64,000 bases of DNA from an uncultured Pseudomonadota bacterium (GTDB taxonomy: Bacteria > Pseudomonadota > Gammaproteobacteria > Steroidobacterales > Steroidobacteraceae). Each line of letters opens with the position of its first letter. Within the stretch, counting starts at the first letter, position 1. A program made the position numbers and the translations under genes. Below, in pieces: positions 47,382 to 55,277 of the stretch. The notes beneath the pieces were generated by a model, which did not search any database, was not told where the DNA came from, and worked only from the letters and a program-made list of their open reading frames with translations. The DNA lies in contig CAISEB010000024.1 of NCBI GenBank assembly GCA_903884235.1, positions 62,001-126,000 on the forward strand, written 5' to 3'.

Positions 47382-48812
47382 TCAGTACATCAGCCATGCG
47401 AGCAGGTACAACGTGTTGTTGTCCTTCGCGTCGCGGCCGCTGCCGTTGTAGTTCGAACCGGCGCCGTTGAACTTCGAGTACGCGGTGTACTGCAGCACCA
47501 GCCGCCGCTTGCGGAAGGACTGCGCATCGGTCGACGAGAACAGCCAGTTGAGCTCCGCGATGTACGCCTCGGTCTCGGGGCTGCCGTTTGCATTCGCGTT
47601 GACGGCACTGACCGCCGGATTGTCCGGATGGGCGATGTCGTAGGGCGCATACAGCAGCGAATCCACCGAACCGCTGGTCTTCTGGTACCCGACGCTGATG
47701 CCGTACCACTTGTTGTAGTAGTAGCTCAGCTTCGCGTTGACGAAGTTCAGCGTGTTGGTGTGGTTGGCGGCCCCGCCATTGGCGTAGGCATTGTCGAGCG
47801 TCTGCTGCTCGTGGACGTTGGTGTACATCGCGCTGAAGCGGTGCTTGTCGGTGATGTACTGGTACTGGGCATCGAACGCGGTGTCCTTGTAGCGATCGGA
47901 CAGCCCGGTCGGTGCGATGCCCGGCTGGTAGACCTTCGCGTCGAGCCCGAAGGATCCGATCATCGCGGATTGATGGCCCCGACCCCACTCGTGCTGGAGC
48001 GCGACCCGGTAGTAGGGCGCGACGCCGTCGATGTGGTACAGCGACTCGTTCGGCACGTTGAGGTGCAGCAGGCTGAGCACGCCGTCGGTGGTCCGATAGC
48101 CACCGGCCTCCAAGTACAGCGTGCGGCCGAGCAGCGTGTACGCCGTGAGTCCGCCTGCCGACTGCGCGAGCGCCGCGTTGATGATCGGTGAGGCCACCGG
48201 TGCGGGCGCCACCGTCGATCCGGCATACGGCCATCCCCACACCGGCGTCGTGTTCCAGACGTCCGACATGGTCGGGTTGTTGTTCAGGCTGATGCCGTAC
48301 AGCGCCTCGAACTTGCCATTCGTGTACGAGTTCGCGACCCGCACCTCGAAGTTGTCCATCGCCGTGTGCCCGGCCGCGCCGTCGTACGTCAGCTGGCAGA
48401 AGCAGCCGACATGCTCGGCCAGCTTGCCGTTCAGGAAGATGCTCGCCTGCTGCAGGATGACCTCGTTGTTCAGCGGGAAGTCGTTGGCCTTGATCGTGCC
48501 GGGCGTATTCGGATTCGCGGTATGGGTCACCGAGAACTGCAGCATCCCGGCGATCGGGATCTGCGGAGGCGGATCCCTGAAGTCGAACGAGACCAGCGGC
48601 CGCTTGACGTCGTCGTCCACGGCCTTGGTCAACTGGTAGCCGCCGAGCTTGAAGCGCCGGCCGACGTTGGTGAGCTCCAGCCAACTCATGTGGCACGTCG
48701 TGCAGTCCATGCCGCTCTGGCGCGCGAAGGACGGCACGGCGGACGCATCGAGCGAGAGCAGCCCCAGCGTTGCAAGCGTGGCCCAGACGAGAACCGTTCG
48801 CATCGACATCAT
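47382..48812 (-). CDS. Cyc2-like outer-membrane monohaem cytochrome c-porin fusion (copy B)
   Basis: The 476-residue precursor starts at the ATG at 48812, with AAGGGGG 6 bases upstream; earlier in-frame starts give no signal peptide. After the signal (ASA/VP, about 25) comes VPSFARQSGMDCTTCHMSWL with a haem site CTTCH (37-41) and LTNVGRRFKLGGY. The remainder is barrel-like (SLNNNPTMSDVWNTTPVWGW is nearly the same as in copy A) and ends DNNTLYLLAWLMY. It is the first gene of the operon with the HiPIP and PufC-like genes and is divergent from a LysR regulator. It would receive electrons outside the cell; specificity for Fe(II) is inference. Confidence 0.82.
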   Translation of the reverse strand: MMSMRTVLVWATLATLGLLSLDASAVPSFARQSGMDCTTCHMSWLELTNVGRRFKLGGYQLTKAVDDDVKRPLVSFDFRDPPPQIPIAGMLQFSVTHTANPNTPGTIKANDFPLNNEVILQQASIFLNGKLAEHVGCFCQLTYDGAAGHTAMDNFEVRVANSYTNGKFEALYGISLNNNPTMSDVWNTTPVWGWPYAGSTVAPAPVASPIINAALAQSAGGLTAYTLLGRTLYLEAGGYRTTDGVLSLLHLNVPNESLYHIDGVAPYYRVALQHEWGRGHQSAMIGSFGLDAKVYQPGIAPTGLSDRYKDTAFDAQYQYITDKHRFSAMYTNVHEQQTLDNAYANGGAANHTNTLNFVNAKLSYYYNKWYGISVGYQKTSGSVDSLLYAPYDIAHPDNPAVSAVNANANGSPETEAYIAELNWLFSSTDAQSFRKRRLVLQYTAYSKFNGAGSNYNGSGRDAKDNNTLYLLAWLMY

Positions 48813-49025
48813 GTACGCCCCCTTGGCTGCGTGGTCCTGCGCCTGCAGCGCGGACCCCGTCGTGATTGGATTCCCCATTTCCCACGCGTTTCCGCCGTTG
48901 TTCCCCGCCGCTGTGCAACGCACTTACGCTTCGAAGGTCCGCCAGCACGGTGTCGATGTAAAACGAGGAATCCGCGCGACGTGGTTTTGAAAAGCTAATC
49001 AATCCCGTTCGTGATCGGCTCCATG

Positions 49026-49044
49026 GGTGCTGCGTCGCAGCACC
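49026..49044. promoter_or_regulatory. 19-bp perfect dyad between copy B and the LysR gene
   Basis: GGTGCTGC-GTC-GCAGCACC is a perfect 8-bp inverted repeat in the 326-base divergent region, about 215 bases from the copy B start and 95 bases from the LysR start. It is a good candidate operator, for example for the adjacent regulator, although LysR sites usually show T-N11-A at their core. A terminator is less likely because no gene ends here. Confidence 0.5.
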
Positions 49045-49119
49045 ACGGGCGTGACGATTCAGGCGTTGTCCTTCGCCCGTGGCTACCGTTAAGGTGGGCT
49101 CGTCGCCGCGGAACATCCC

Positions 49120-49128
49120 GGGGGGGGG
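49120..49128 (+). repeat. G9 homopolymer just before the LysR start
   Basis: Nine consecutive G residues lie 10 bases upstream of the preferred ATG at 49139, and inside the frame if translation starts at the GTG at 49079. Tracts of this kind change length by slipped-strand mispairing. The tract could also serve as a crude ribosome-binding site. Confidence 0.7.
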
Positions 49129-49138
49129 AACACGCGAG

Positions 49139-50164
49139 ATGACGGTGATCGTCGACCTACAGGCCGATGCAGGCGCAGACCTGCAGGTGGCGAAAAGTGC
49201 GTGCAGTGATCGCCTGCGTGGCGTCAGCCTGCGTCAACTGCGTGCGTTCGCGCTCGTCGCCCGGCATCTCAGCTTCGGCCGGGCTGCTCGCGAGCTGCAC
49301 CTGTCCCCATCGGCGATCTCGCTGCAGATCAAGGAACTCGAGAGCCTGCTCGGGCTCGCATTGTTCGCGCGCAGCGCACGTGGCGTGTCGTTGTCGCACG
49401 CCGGAAGCGTGCTGCTCGGCGACGTGAACCGCGCGCTGCTGGCGTTGCGCGACGCGGGCGAGGCCGTGGATCGACTGCGCGGCGAGGAATCGGGCGTCGT
49501 CGCGGTCGGCATGGTGTCGAATGCCAATTACTTCGTGCCGCGGTTGCTGGCCGACTTCCATGCCGAGCATCCGGCGGTCGACCTGCGCATGCGCGTCGGC
49601 AATCGCGAGCAGCTGCTGCGACAGCTCTACCTCGGCGAAGTCGACATCGCCGTGATGGGAACCCCGCCCAGGGAACTCGAGCTGTGCGCGGAGGCATTTG
49701 CGACGCAGCACCTTGGCATCGTCGCGGCGCCGAGCCATCCCCTCGCCCGCCAGTCCGCCATCCCCGTCGCGCGCCTCGCGCGCGAGGAGTTCATCGTCCG
49801 CGAACCAGGCTCCGGGACGCGCGCGGCCATGGAGGCCTTCCTCGCCGGCGCCGGGATCACGCCCGTGCGGCTGATCGAGATGAACGGCAACGAGACGATC
49901 AAGCAGGCCGTGATGGCCGGCATGGGCGTCGCGTTCCTGTCGCTGAACACGACCTGCCTCGAGATCCAGCAGTCACTGCTCGTCAGCCTCGATGTCGAGG
50001 GCCTGCCGCTGCGCAGGCCCTGGCACATCGTCAGCGCACGCAATGGCGCGCTGACGGACGTCGCGCGTGCGTTGCGCCAGTACGTCGTCGAGCGTGGCGC
50101 CGCGGCGATCGGCGATCCAATCCCCGCCCGCGCCAGCGGGATCCCGGTGGCCGCGACGGGATAG
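49139..50164 (+). CDS. CbbR-like LysR-family transcriptional regulator
   Basis: The 341-residue protein (ATG at 49139; a GTG at 49079 would add 20 residues) has an N-terminal winged helix-turn-helix, LRQLRAFALVARHLSFGRAA then RELHLSPSAISLQIKELE (about 32-68). A periplasmic-binding-protein-like effector domain contains VGNREQLLRQLYLGEVDIAV, MGTPP and GSGTRAAMEAFLA. These segments are closest to CbbR, which activates Calvin-cycle operons in response to metabolites. Divergence from the Cyc2-HiPIP-PufC operon is the classical LysR arrangement and suggests it controls that operon. Confidence 0.88.
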   Translation: MTVIVDLQADAGADLQVAKSACSDRLRGVSLRQLRAFALVARHLSFGRAARELHLSPSAISLQIKELESLLGLALFARSARGVSLSHAGSVLLGDVNRALLALRDAGEAVDRLRGEESGVVAVGMVSNANYFVPRLLADFHAEHPAVDLRMRVGNREQLLRQLYLGEVDIAVMGTPPRELELCAEAFATQHLGIVAAPSHPLARQSAIPVARLAREEFIVREPGSGTRAAMEAFLAGAGITPVRLIEMNGNETIKQAVMAGMGVAFLSLNTTCLEIQQSLLVSLDVEGLPLRRPWHIVSARNGALTDVARALRQYVVERGAAAIGDPIPARASGIPVAATG

Positions 50165-50326
50165 GCCCGTCCGCACTCGTTCGGGCGCCCGGGCCCGACC
50201 CCGCTTCCCGTGCCGGACACGATCGCCGACACCCCGGATTGTTTGACATATTCAGGCGGCCCAGGGCGCCCGCTGGCGTCGCCATGAGCTATCCTCGCGC
50301 CCCGCCCCTTCGTCCCGGATCCTCTC

Positions 50327-52240
50327 GTGCTGCGCCTGTTCGAATCGCTGCTCCGGCCATACCCGGATGCCCCCCCGGCAGGCCTACCGCGCGGTCTGCT
50401 CCCGTTCCTGTGGGCCTGCACCCGGGGCATGCGCGGCTACCTGCTGACGATGACCGCGGCGACCGCGCTGATCGGCGCGTTCGAGGCGCTCCTGTTCAGC
50501 ATGCTCGGCCACGTCGTGGACTGGCTGGCGAAGGTGCCGGCGAGCCAGCTCTGGACCAGCCAGCGCCGGACCCTGCTGCTGCTCGGCGCGATCCTCGCGG
50601 CGAGCACGCTGCTCGTCGCCCTGCAGAGCCTGATCCGGCGCCAGACGCTGGCCGGCAACTTCGCGATGCGCCTGCGCTGGGACTTCCATCGCAACATGCT
50701 GGCGCAGAGCCTGAGCTTCTACCAGGACGAGTTCGCCGGGCGCGTCGCGACCAAGGTGATGCAGACGGCGCTCGCGGTGCGCGACACCTGGATGATCCTC
50801 GGCGACATCCTCGTGTACGTGCTCATCTATTTCGCGACGATCCTGCTGGTGGTCGGCGACTTCAGCCTGTGGCTGCTCGGCCCCTTCGTCGGCTGGCTCG
50901 TGCTGTACGCCGCCTCGGTCTGGTTCTTCGTGCCGAGGCTCGCCGCGGTCGGCAAGGCCCAGGCGGACGCCCGCTCGCTGATGACCGGGCGCATCACCGA
51001 TGCCTACACGAACATCGCGACGGTAAAGCTCTTCTCGCACACGCAGCGCGAAAGCGGCTACGCGAAGAGCGCGATGTCCGACTTCCTCGGAACGGTGTAC
51101 CGGCAGATGCGCATGGTGACCGCGTTCGAGATCGTCAACCACGCGCTCAGCATGCTGCTGATCATCGGCACGGCGCTGGTGACGTTGTCGCTGTGGGCGC
51201 GGGGCCTGCTCGGGATCGGCGGCGTGGCCGCGGCCACGGCGATGGCGTTGCGCCTCAACGGCATCTCGCACTGGGTGATGTGGGAATTCGCCTCGCTGTT
51301 CGAGCAGGTCGGCACCGTGCAGGACGGGCTGGACACGCTCGCGACGACACCGTCGATCGTCGACCGCCCCGCCGCCCCGGCACTCCGGGTCACGCGTGGC
51401 GAGGTGCGCTTCGAGGCGGTCACGTTCACCTATGCCGCTGCGACGACGCGCCCACCCGTGATCGAGGACCTCGACCTGCACGTCGCCCCGGGCGAGAAGA
51501 TCGGCCTCGTCGGACGCTCGGGCGCGGGCAAGAGCACGATCGTGAACCTGCTGCTGCGCTTCTACGACATCGACCAGGGTGCCATCCTGCTCGATGGCCA
51601 GGACATCGCCGCCGTCACCCAGGACAGCCTGCGCGCCCAGATCGGAATGGTCACGCAGGACACGGCGCTCCTGCACCGCTCGGTGCGCGACAACATCCTC
51701 TACGGTCGACCTGACGCGACCGACGCGCAGATGATCGCCGCCGCAATGCAGGCCGAGGCCCATGAATTCATCCTCGGGCTGCGCGATGCCAAGGGGCGCA
51801 CGGGCTACGAGGCGCATGTTGGCGAGCGCGGCGTGAAGCTGAGCGGCGGCCAGCGCCAGCGCATCGCGATCGCGCGGGTCATGCTCAAGGATGCCCCGAT
51901 CCTGCTGCTGGACGAGGCGACGAGCGCGCTCGACAGCGAGGTCGAGGCGGCGATCCAGCAGAGCCTCTACCGGCTCATGGAAGGCAAGACCGTGATCGCG
52001 ATCGCGCACCGGCTGTCGACGATCGCGGCCATGGACCGGCTCGTGGTCCTCGATCAGGGTCGCATCGTCGAGGCAGGCACCCATGCGGAGCTCCTGGCGA
52101 AGCGCGGGCTGTACGCGCGACTCTGGGAGCACCAGACCGGCGGTTTCCTGGGCGGGGACATCGACGCGCCGGACGCGGCCGGTGGGCATCCGCCGCAACC
52201 GAGGGTGCTCTCCGCAGTGCCCCTCGCCATCGAGGACTAG
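50327..52240 (+). CDS. MsbA-like ABC exporter half-transporter
   Basis: The 637-residue protein starts at a GTG (MLRLFESLLRPYP). It fuses an N-terminal six-helix transmembrane domain (about 30-335) to a nucleotide-binding domain with Walker A GRSGAGKSTIVNLLLRFYD, Q-loop GMVTQDTAL, signature VKLSGGQRQRIAIARV, Walker B ILLLDEATSALDSE and H-loop IAHRLST. It should act as a homodimer exporting a lipid, peptide or drug; the substrate is not identifiable. It has a Pro/Gly-rich C-terminal tail. It stands alone after the LysR gene. Confidence 0.92.
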   Translation: MLRLFESLLRPYPDAPPAGLPRGLLPFLWACTRGMRGYLLTMTAATALIGAFEALLFSMLGHVVDWLAKVPASQLWTSQRRTLLLLGAILAASTLLVALQSLIRRQTLAGNFAMRLRWDFHRNMLAQSLSFYQDEFAGRVATKVMQTALAVRDTWMILGDILVYVLIYFATILLVVGDFSLWLLGPFVGWLVLYAASVWFFVPRLAAVGKAQADARSLMTGRITDAYTNIATVKLFSHTQRESGYAKSAMSDFLGTVYRQMRMVTAFEIVNHALSMLLIIGTALVTLSLWARGLLGIGGVAAATAMALRLNGISHWVMWEFASLFEQVGTVQDGLDTLATTPSIVDRPAAPALRVTRGEVRFEAVTFTYAAATTRPPVIEDLDLHVAPGEKIGLVGRSGAGKSTIVNLLLRFYDIDQGAILLDGQDIAAVTQDSLRAQIGMVTQDTALLHRSVRDNILYGRPDATDAQMIAAAMQAEAHEFILGLRDAKGRTGYEAHVGERGVKLSGGQRQRIAIARVMLKDAPILLLDEATSALDSEVEAAIQQSLYRLMEGKTVIAIAHRLSTIAAMDRLVVLDQGRIVEAGTHAELLAKRGLYARLWEHQTGGFLGGDIDAPDAAGGHPPQPRVLSAVPLAIED

Positions 52241-52321
52241 GCGCGCGCAGGGCGCTGCGCTGGCGCCGTGCCAGGATCCTCACGACTCGATCATGAAAAA
52301 AGCATAACTAACTGATTATAT

Positions 52322-52396
52322 TGGTGGGCCGTGATGGGTTCGAACCATCGACCAACTGGTTAAAAGCCAGCTGCTCTACCACTGAGCTAACGGCCC
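52322..52396 (-). tRNA. tRNA-Lys (UUU)
   Basis: A 75-base cloverleaf includes the encoded CCA. The acceptor stem GGGCCGT/ACGGCCC is fully paired, the D-arm is GCTC/GAGC, the anticodon loop CTTTTAA gives UUU, and the T-arm carries GATGG-TTCGAAC-CCATC. A run of six T residues follows on the minus strand (52301-52296) and may end transcription. Position after queE-queC matches the pseudomonad arrangement. Confidence 0.97.
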
Positions 52397-52539
52397 CGGG
52401 GAGGGAATCGGGCGCGGATTCTAGCAGGGCGACCGCCTACTGGCGCGCCGCCGCGTGCGACGGCTCCCGGATCGGTCGCGGCGCTCGCGGACCGGCGGTC
52501 AGCGCCGCGGCACCGCTCCGGCGTGCACGGCACGCCCGG

Positions 52540-53226
52540 TCATCGGGATCCGCGCTGGTAACGCGTCGGATCCGGCAGCCCCGCGGCACCGAACCCCTCG
52601 CGCCGCAGGCGGCACGAGTCGCACCGGCCGCAGGCGCGACCTGCGGCGTCGGGCTGGTAGCAGGACACCGTGAGGCCGTAGTCGACGCCAAGCGCCGCCC
52701 CACGCCGGACGATGTCGGCCTTGGTCATCGAGATCAGCGGGGCGTGGATCGCCATGCGCTCGCCCTCGACACCCGCGCGGGTCGCGAGGTTCGCGAGCAC
52801 CTCGAAGGCGGCGATGAATTCGGGGCGGCAGTCCGGATACCCGGAGTAGTCGACGGCGTTGACCCCGAGCCAGATCTCCCGCGCATCGAGCACTTCCGCC
52901 CAGCCAAGCGCGAGCGCGAGGAACACGGTATTGCGCGCCGGGACGTAGGTGACCGGGATCCCGCTCGTCGCCGCCTCGGGCACCGCGATCGACGGGTCCG
53001 TCAGCGCGGAGCCGCCGATCGCGCCAAGCCCGATCGGCATGAGGCGATGTTCGGCGGCGCCGAGTGCCAGGGCGACGCGCGCGGCCGCCTCCAGCTCGAC
53101 GCGGTGACGCTGGCCGTAGTCGAAGCTGAGCGCGTAGCAGGACCGCCCCGCCGCGCGCGCGAGCGCGAGCACCGTCGCGGAGTCGAGGCCACCGGAGACG
53201 AGCACGACGGCACGCGGTTCAGTCAT
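52540..53226 (-). CDS. queC: 7-cyano-7-deazaguanine synthase
   Basis: The enzyme makes preQ0 from 7-carboxy-7-deazaguanine, ATP and ammonia, on the route to queuosine in tRNA. The 228-residue protein has the PP-loop [15 protein letters not shown] at the N-terminus, [13 protein letters not shown], and the zinc site formed by SCYQPD and [10 protein letters not shown] near the C-terminus. Its ATG overlaps the queE stop by 4 bases. Confidence 0.96.
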   Translation of the reverse strand: MTEPRAVVLVSGGLDSATVLALARAAGRSCYALSFDYGQRHRVELEAAARVALALGAAEHRLMPIGLGAIGGSALTDPSIAVPEAATSGIPVTYVPARNTVFLALALGWAEVLDAREIWLGVNAVDYSGYPDCRPEFIAAFEVLANLATRAGVEGERMAIHAPLISMTKADIVRRGAALGVDYGLTVSCYQPDAAGRACGRCDSCRLRREGFGAAGLPDPTRYQRGSR

Positions 53227-53897
53227 CGTCCAGGCTCCTCGCCCCACAGGATCTTGTGCAGCTGCAGCTGAAACCGAACACCGAGCCGGTCGGCCAGGAT
53301 CCACTCGGCGAGTTCGCGCGGCGTCACCTGCCCATGCCCCGGCGAGAACAGCACCTGGGCCCGCGCCGCGAGGTCGCGCTCGGCGACGAAGGCGCGCGCC
53401 CAGTCGTAGTCGGCGCGGTCGCAGATGACGAACTTGACGAGGTCCGTCGCGCGCAGCCCCTCGAGGTTCGACGGCAGGTTGCGGGAGGACTCGCCGGAGG
53501 CCGGCGTCTTGACGTCGAGCACGCGCACGACGCGGGCATCGACCGCGCCGGCATCGAGCGCGCCGCTGGTCTCGAGCGACACGGCAAGTCCGGCGTCGCA
53601 CAGCGCGGCGAGCAGACGGTGGACGTTCGGCTGGGCGAGCGGCTCGCCGCCGGTCACGCAGACGTGCCGCACGCCGTGACCGCGCACCTCCCCGACGAGC
53701 TCGTCGACCGAGCGCCACTGGCCGCCGTAGAACGCGTACTCGGTGTCGCAGTAGGTGCAGCGCAGCGGGCATCCCGTCAGGCGCACGAACACCGTCGGCC
53801 AGCCCACCGTGTCCGCCTCGCCCTGCAGCGACAGGAAGACCTCGGTGATCTTCAGCCGGTCGGCGGCCGGGATCGCGTCGCGCGGCGCGGCGCCCAT
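53223..53897 (-). CDS. queE: 7-carboxy-7-deazaguanine synthase (radical SAM)
   Basis: The enzyme converts 6-carboxytetrahydropterin to 7-carboxy-7-deazaguanine. The 224-residue protein has [20 protein letters not shown], the radical SAM motif [11 protein letters not shown] (CxxxCxxC) and [10 protein letters not shown]. It lies 2 bases after cpoB and overlaps queC, so the queuosine genes are at the end of the Tol-Pal run. No preQ1-type riboswitch is seen. Confidence 0.95.
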   Translation of the reverse strand: MGAAPRDAIPAADRLKITEVFLSLQGEADTVGWPTVFVRLTGCPLRCTYCDTEYAFYGGQWRSVDELVGEVRGHGVRHVCVTGGEPLAQPNVHRLLAALCDAGLAVSLETSGALDAGAVDARVVRVLDVKTPASGESSRNLPSNLEGLRATDLVKFVICDRADYDWARAFVAERDLAARAQVLFSPGHGQVTPRELAEWILADRLGVRFQLQLHKILWGEEPGR

Positions 53898-53899
53898 CG

Positions 53900-54631
53900 T
53901 CAGTGGTGCTCGGCGTCCATGTGCTTCAAGCGCTCGCGGGCTTCCGCGGCGGCCGGCGCGTCCGCGTAGTTGCGCACCAGCTTGGCGAGCGTCTCGCGGG
54001 CCTCGCGATAGCGCTTCAGCTCGTAGTACGAGTAGCCGACCTTCAGCAGGGAATCCGGCACCTTGCGCGAGTCCGGGTGCTCGCGCACCACGCGCTGGAA
54101 CGCATCGAGCGCCTCGCCGTAGCGGTGCTCGACGTAGTACGCCTCGCCGATCCAGTACTTCGCGTTGTCGACGAGCGGGCTCTGCGGGAAGCTGGCGATG
54201 AACTCCTGCAGCGCCTGCTCGGAGCCGGCGTAGTCGCGGTTCTTGAGGCGCTCGAGCGCGGCCTGGTACGCCTCCCGGTCGGAGGCCGGCGGTGGCGCCG
54301 TCGCGGCCTGGGCCTGCGACTGCAGGCGCGCATCGAGCGCGGCGATGCGCTTGTCGACGTCCGCGTACAGGTCACGCTCGCGCTGCTGCGCCGCCTTGAT
54401 CTGGTGCTGCAGCTCCTCCATCTCGCCACGCAGGCGGCGCTGCTCGACCTGGGAGGCCTCGAGCTGGCGCTGCAGGTCGAGCACGGCCTCGTTCTGCCGC
54501 TCGATGCGATCGACGCGACCTTCGACGGCGGTCGCCTTGATGAACGCAGGGTCTTCCTCGGGCCGCGTCAGCGAGCAGCCGGCGAGCGCGACCAGCGTGA
54601 GTCCGATGGCGAGGGAGGGCCGCGCGCGCAT
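53900..54631 (-). CDS. cpoB: Tol-Pal-associated protein CpoB (YbgF)
   Basis: CpoB coordinates PBP1B-LpoB peptidoglycan synthesis with Tol-Pal constriction at division. The 243-residue precursor has an N-terminal trimerising coiled coil (about 38-95, [20 protein letters not shown] onward) and C-terminal TPR repeats ([40 protein letters not shown]). The signal ends LVALAGC/S, a lipobox with Cys19, so this version may be lipidated, unlike the soluble E. coli protein. It follows pal closely. Confidence 0.93.
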   Translation of the reverse strand: MRARPSLAIGLTLVALAGCSLTRPEEDPAFIKATAVEGRVDRIERQNEAVLDLQRQLEASQVEQRRLRGEMEELQHQIKAAQQRERDLYADVDKRIAALDARLQSQAQAATAPPPASDREAYQAALERLKNRDYAGSEQALQEFIASFPQSPLVDNAKYWIGEAYYVEHRYGEALDAFQRVVREHPDSRKVPDSLLKVGYSYYELKRYREARETLAKLVRNYADAPAAAEARERLKHMDAEHH

Positions 54632-54636
54632 CGTGT

Positions 54637-55182
54637 TCAGTGGCTGCCGAGCTGGATGATTTCGACGCGCCGGTTCTGGGCCCAGGCCGCCTCGTCGTGG
54701 CCATCGGCCACGGGGCGTTCCTCGCCATAGCTGACAGTGGACAGCTGCGCCTCGACCGCGCCCTGCAGCACGAGCGCCTTCTTGACGGCCTGCGCCCGGC
54801 GCTCGCCGAGACCGACGTTGTACTCGGCGGAACCGCGTTCGTCGGTGTGCCCCTCGAGGCGCACCGCGGCGTGGCGGTCGGCGGACAGGCGCTTGGCCTG
54901 CGCCGCGATCACCGAGGTGTACTCGGGCTTGATCTCGGAGCTGTCGTACTCGAAGCGGATCGTCGCGCCGAGGGTCCCCTCGCCGGCCGCGCTGGCCGTG
55001 CCGTCGTTGGACAGCGGGCGGACCCCGCTCGCCTCGCTCTGGGTCCCGCCGGTCGTCGCGCCCGACACCGGTGCGACCGCCTGTCCGGTGGTCGTCGGCG
55101 GCACGGTCGTCGGCTTCTTCGGGCAGCCGGCCAGCAGCATGCCGGCGGCGGCGATCAGGACGATGCTTGCGATGCGCTTCAT
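54637..55182 (-). CDS. pal: Peptidoglycan-associated lipoprotein Pal
   Basis: Pal is an outer-membrane lipoprotein that binds peptidoglycan and TolB. The 181-residue precursor has a lipobox LLAGC with Cys20, a Thr/Pro-rich linker and an OmpA-like domain (about 75-180). That domain carries [33 protein letters not shown] and the closing NRRVEIIQ. All key meso-diaminopimelate contacts (Asp and Arg of TDERGS...R) are present. Confidence 0.96.
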   Translation of the reverse strand: MKRIASIVLIAAAGMLLAGCPKKPTTVPPTTTGQAVAPVSGATTGGTQSEASGVRPLSNDGTASAAGEGTLGATIRFEYDSSEIKPEYTSVIAAQAKRLSADRHAAVRLEGHTDERGSAEYNVGLGERRAQAVKKALVLQGAVEAQLSTVSYGEERPVADGHDEAAWAQNRRVEIIQLGSH

Positions 55183-55277
55183 TCGCTCACTCCAGGAAGG
55201 ACGTTCAGGGCCCCGTCAGGGGCTCGGGTGGGCCCGAAGGCCTGCATTCTGCCACAGCGACGACGCAGGGCGGGCCG

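Noticed and set aside
45773-48812. Classification of the electron-transfer operon as PioABC or MtrAB
   Set aside because: PioA/MtrA are multihaem cytochromes and PioB/MtrB are haem-free porins. Here the porins carry a single N-terminal haem site and no decahaem gene is present.
52241-52540. Integration at tRNA-Lys by a mobile element
   Set aside because: There is no integrase, no duplicated tRNA 3' end and no change of composition beside the tRNA; the queC-tRNA order is ancestral in gammaproteobacteria.
53898-54640. A preQ1 riboswitch before queE/queC
   Set aside because: The genes are packed into the Tol-Pal run with 2- to 5-base gaps; there is no leader that could hold an aptamer.
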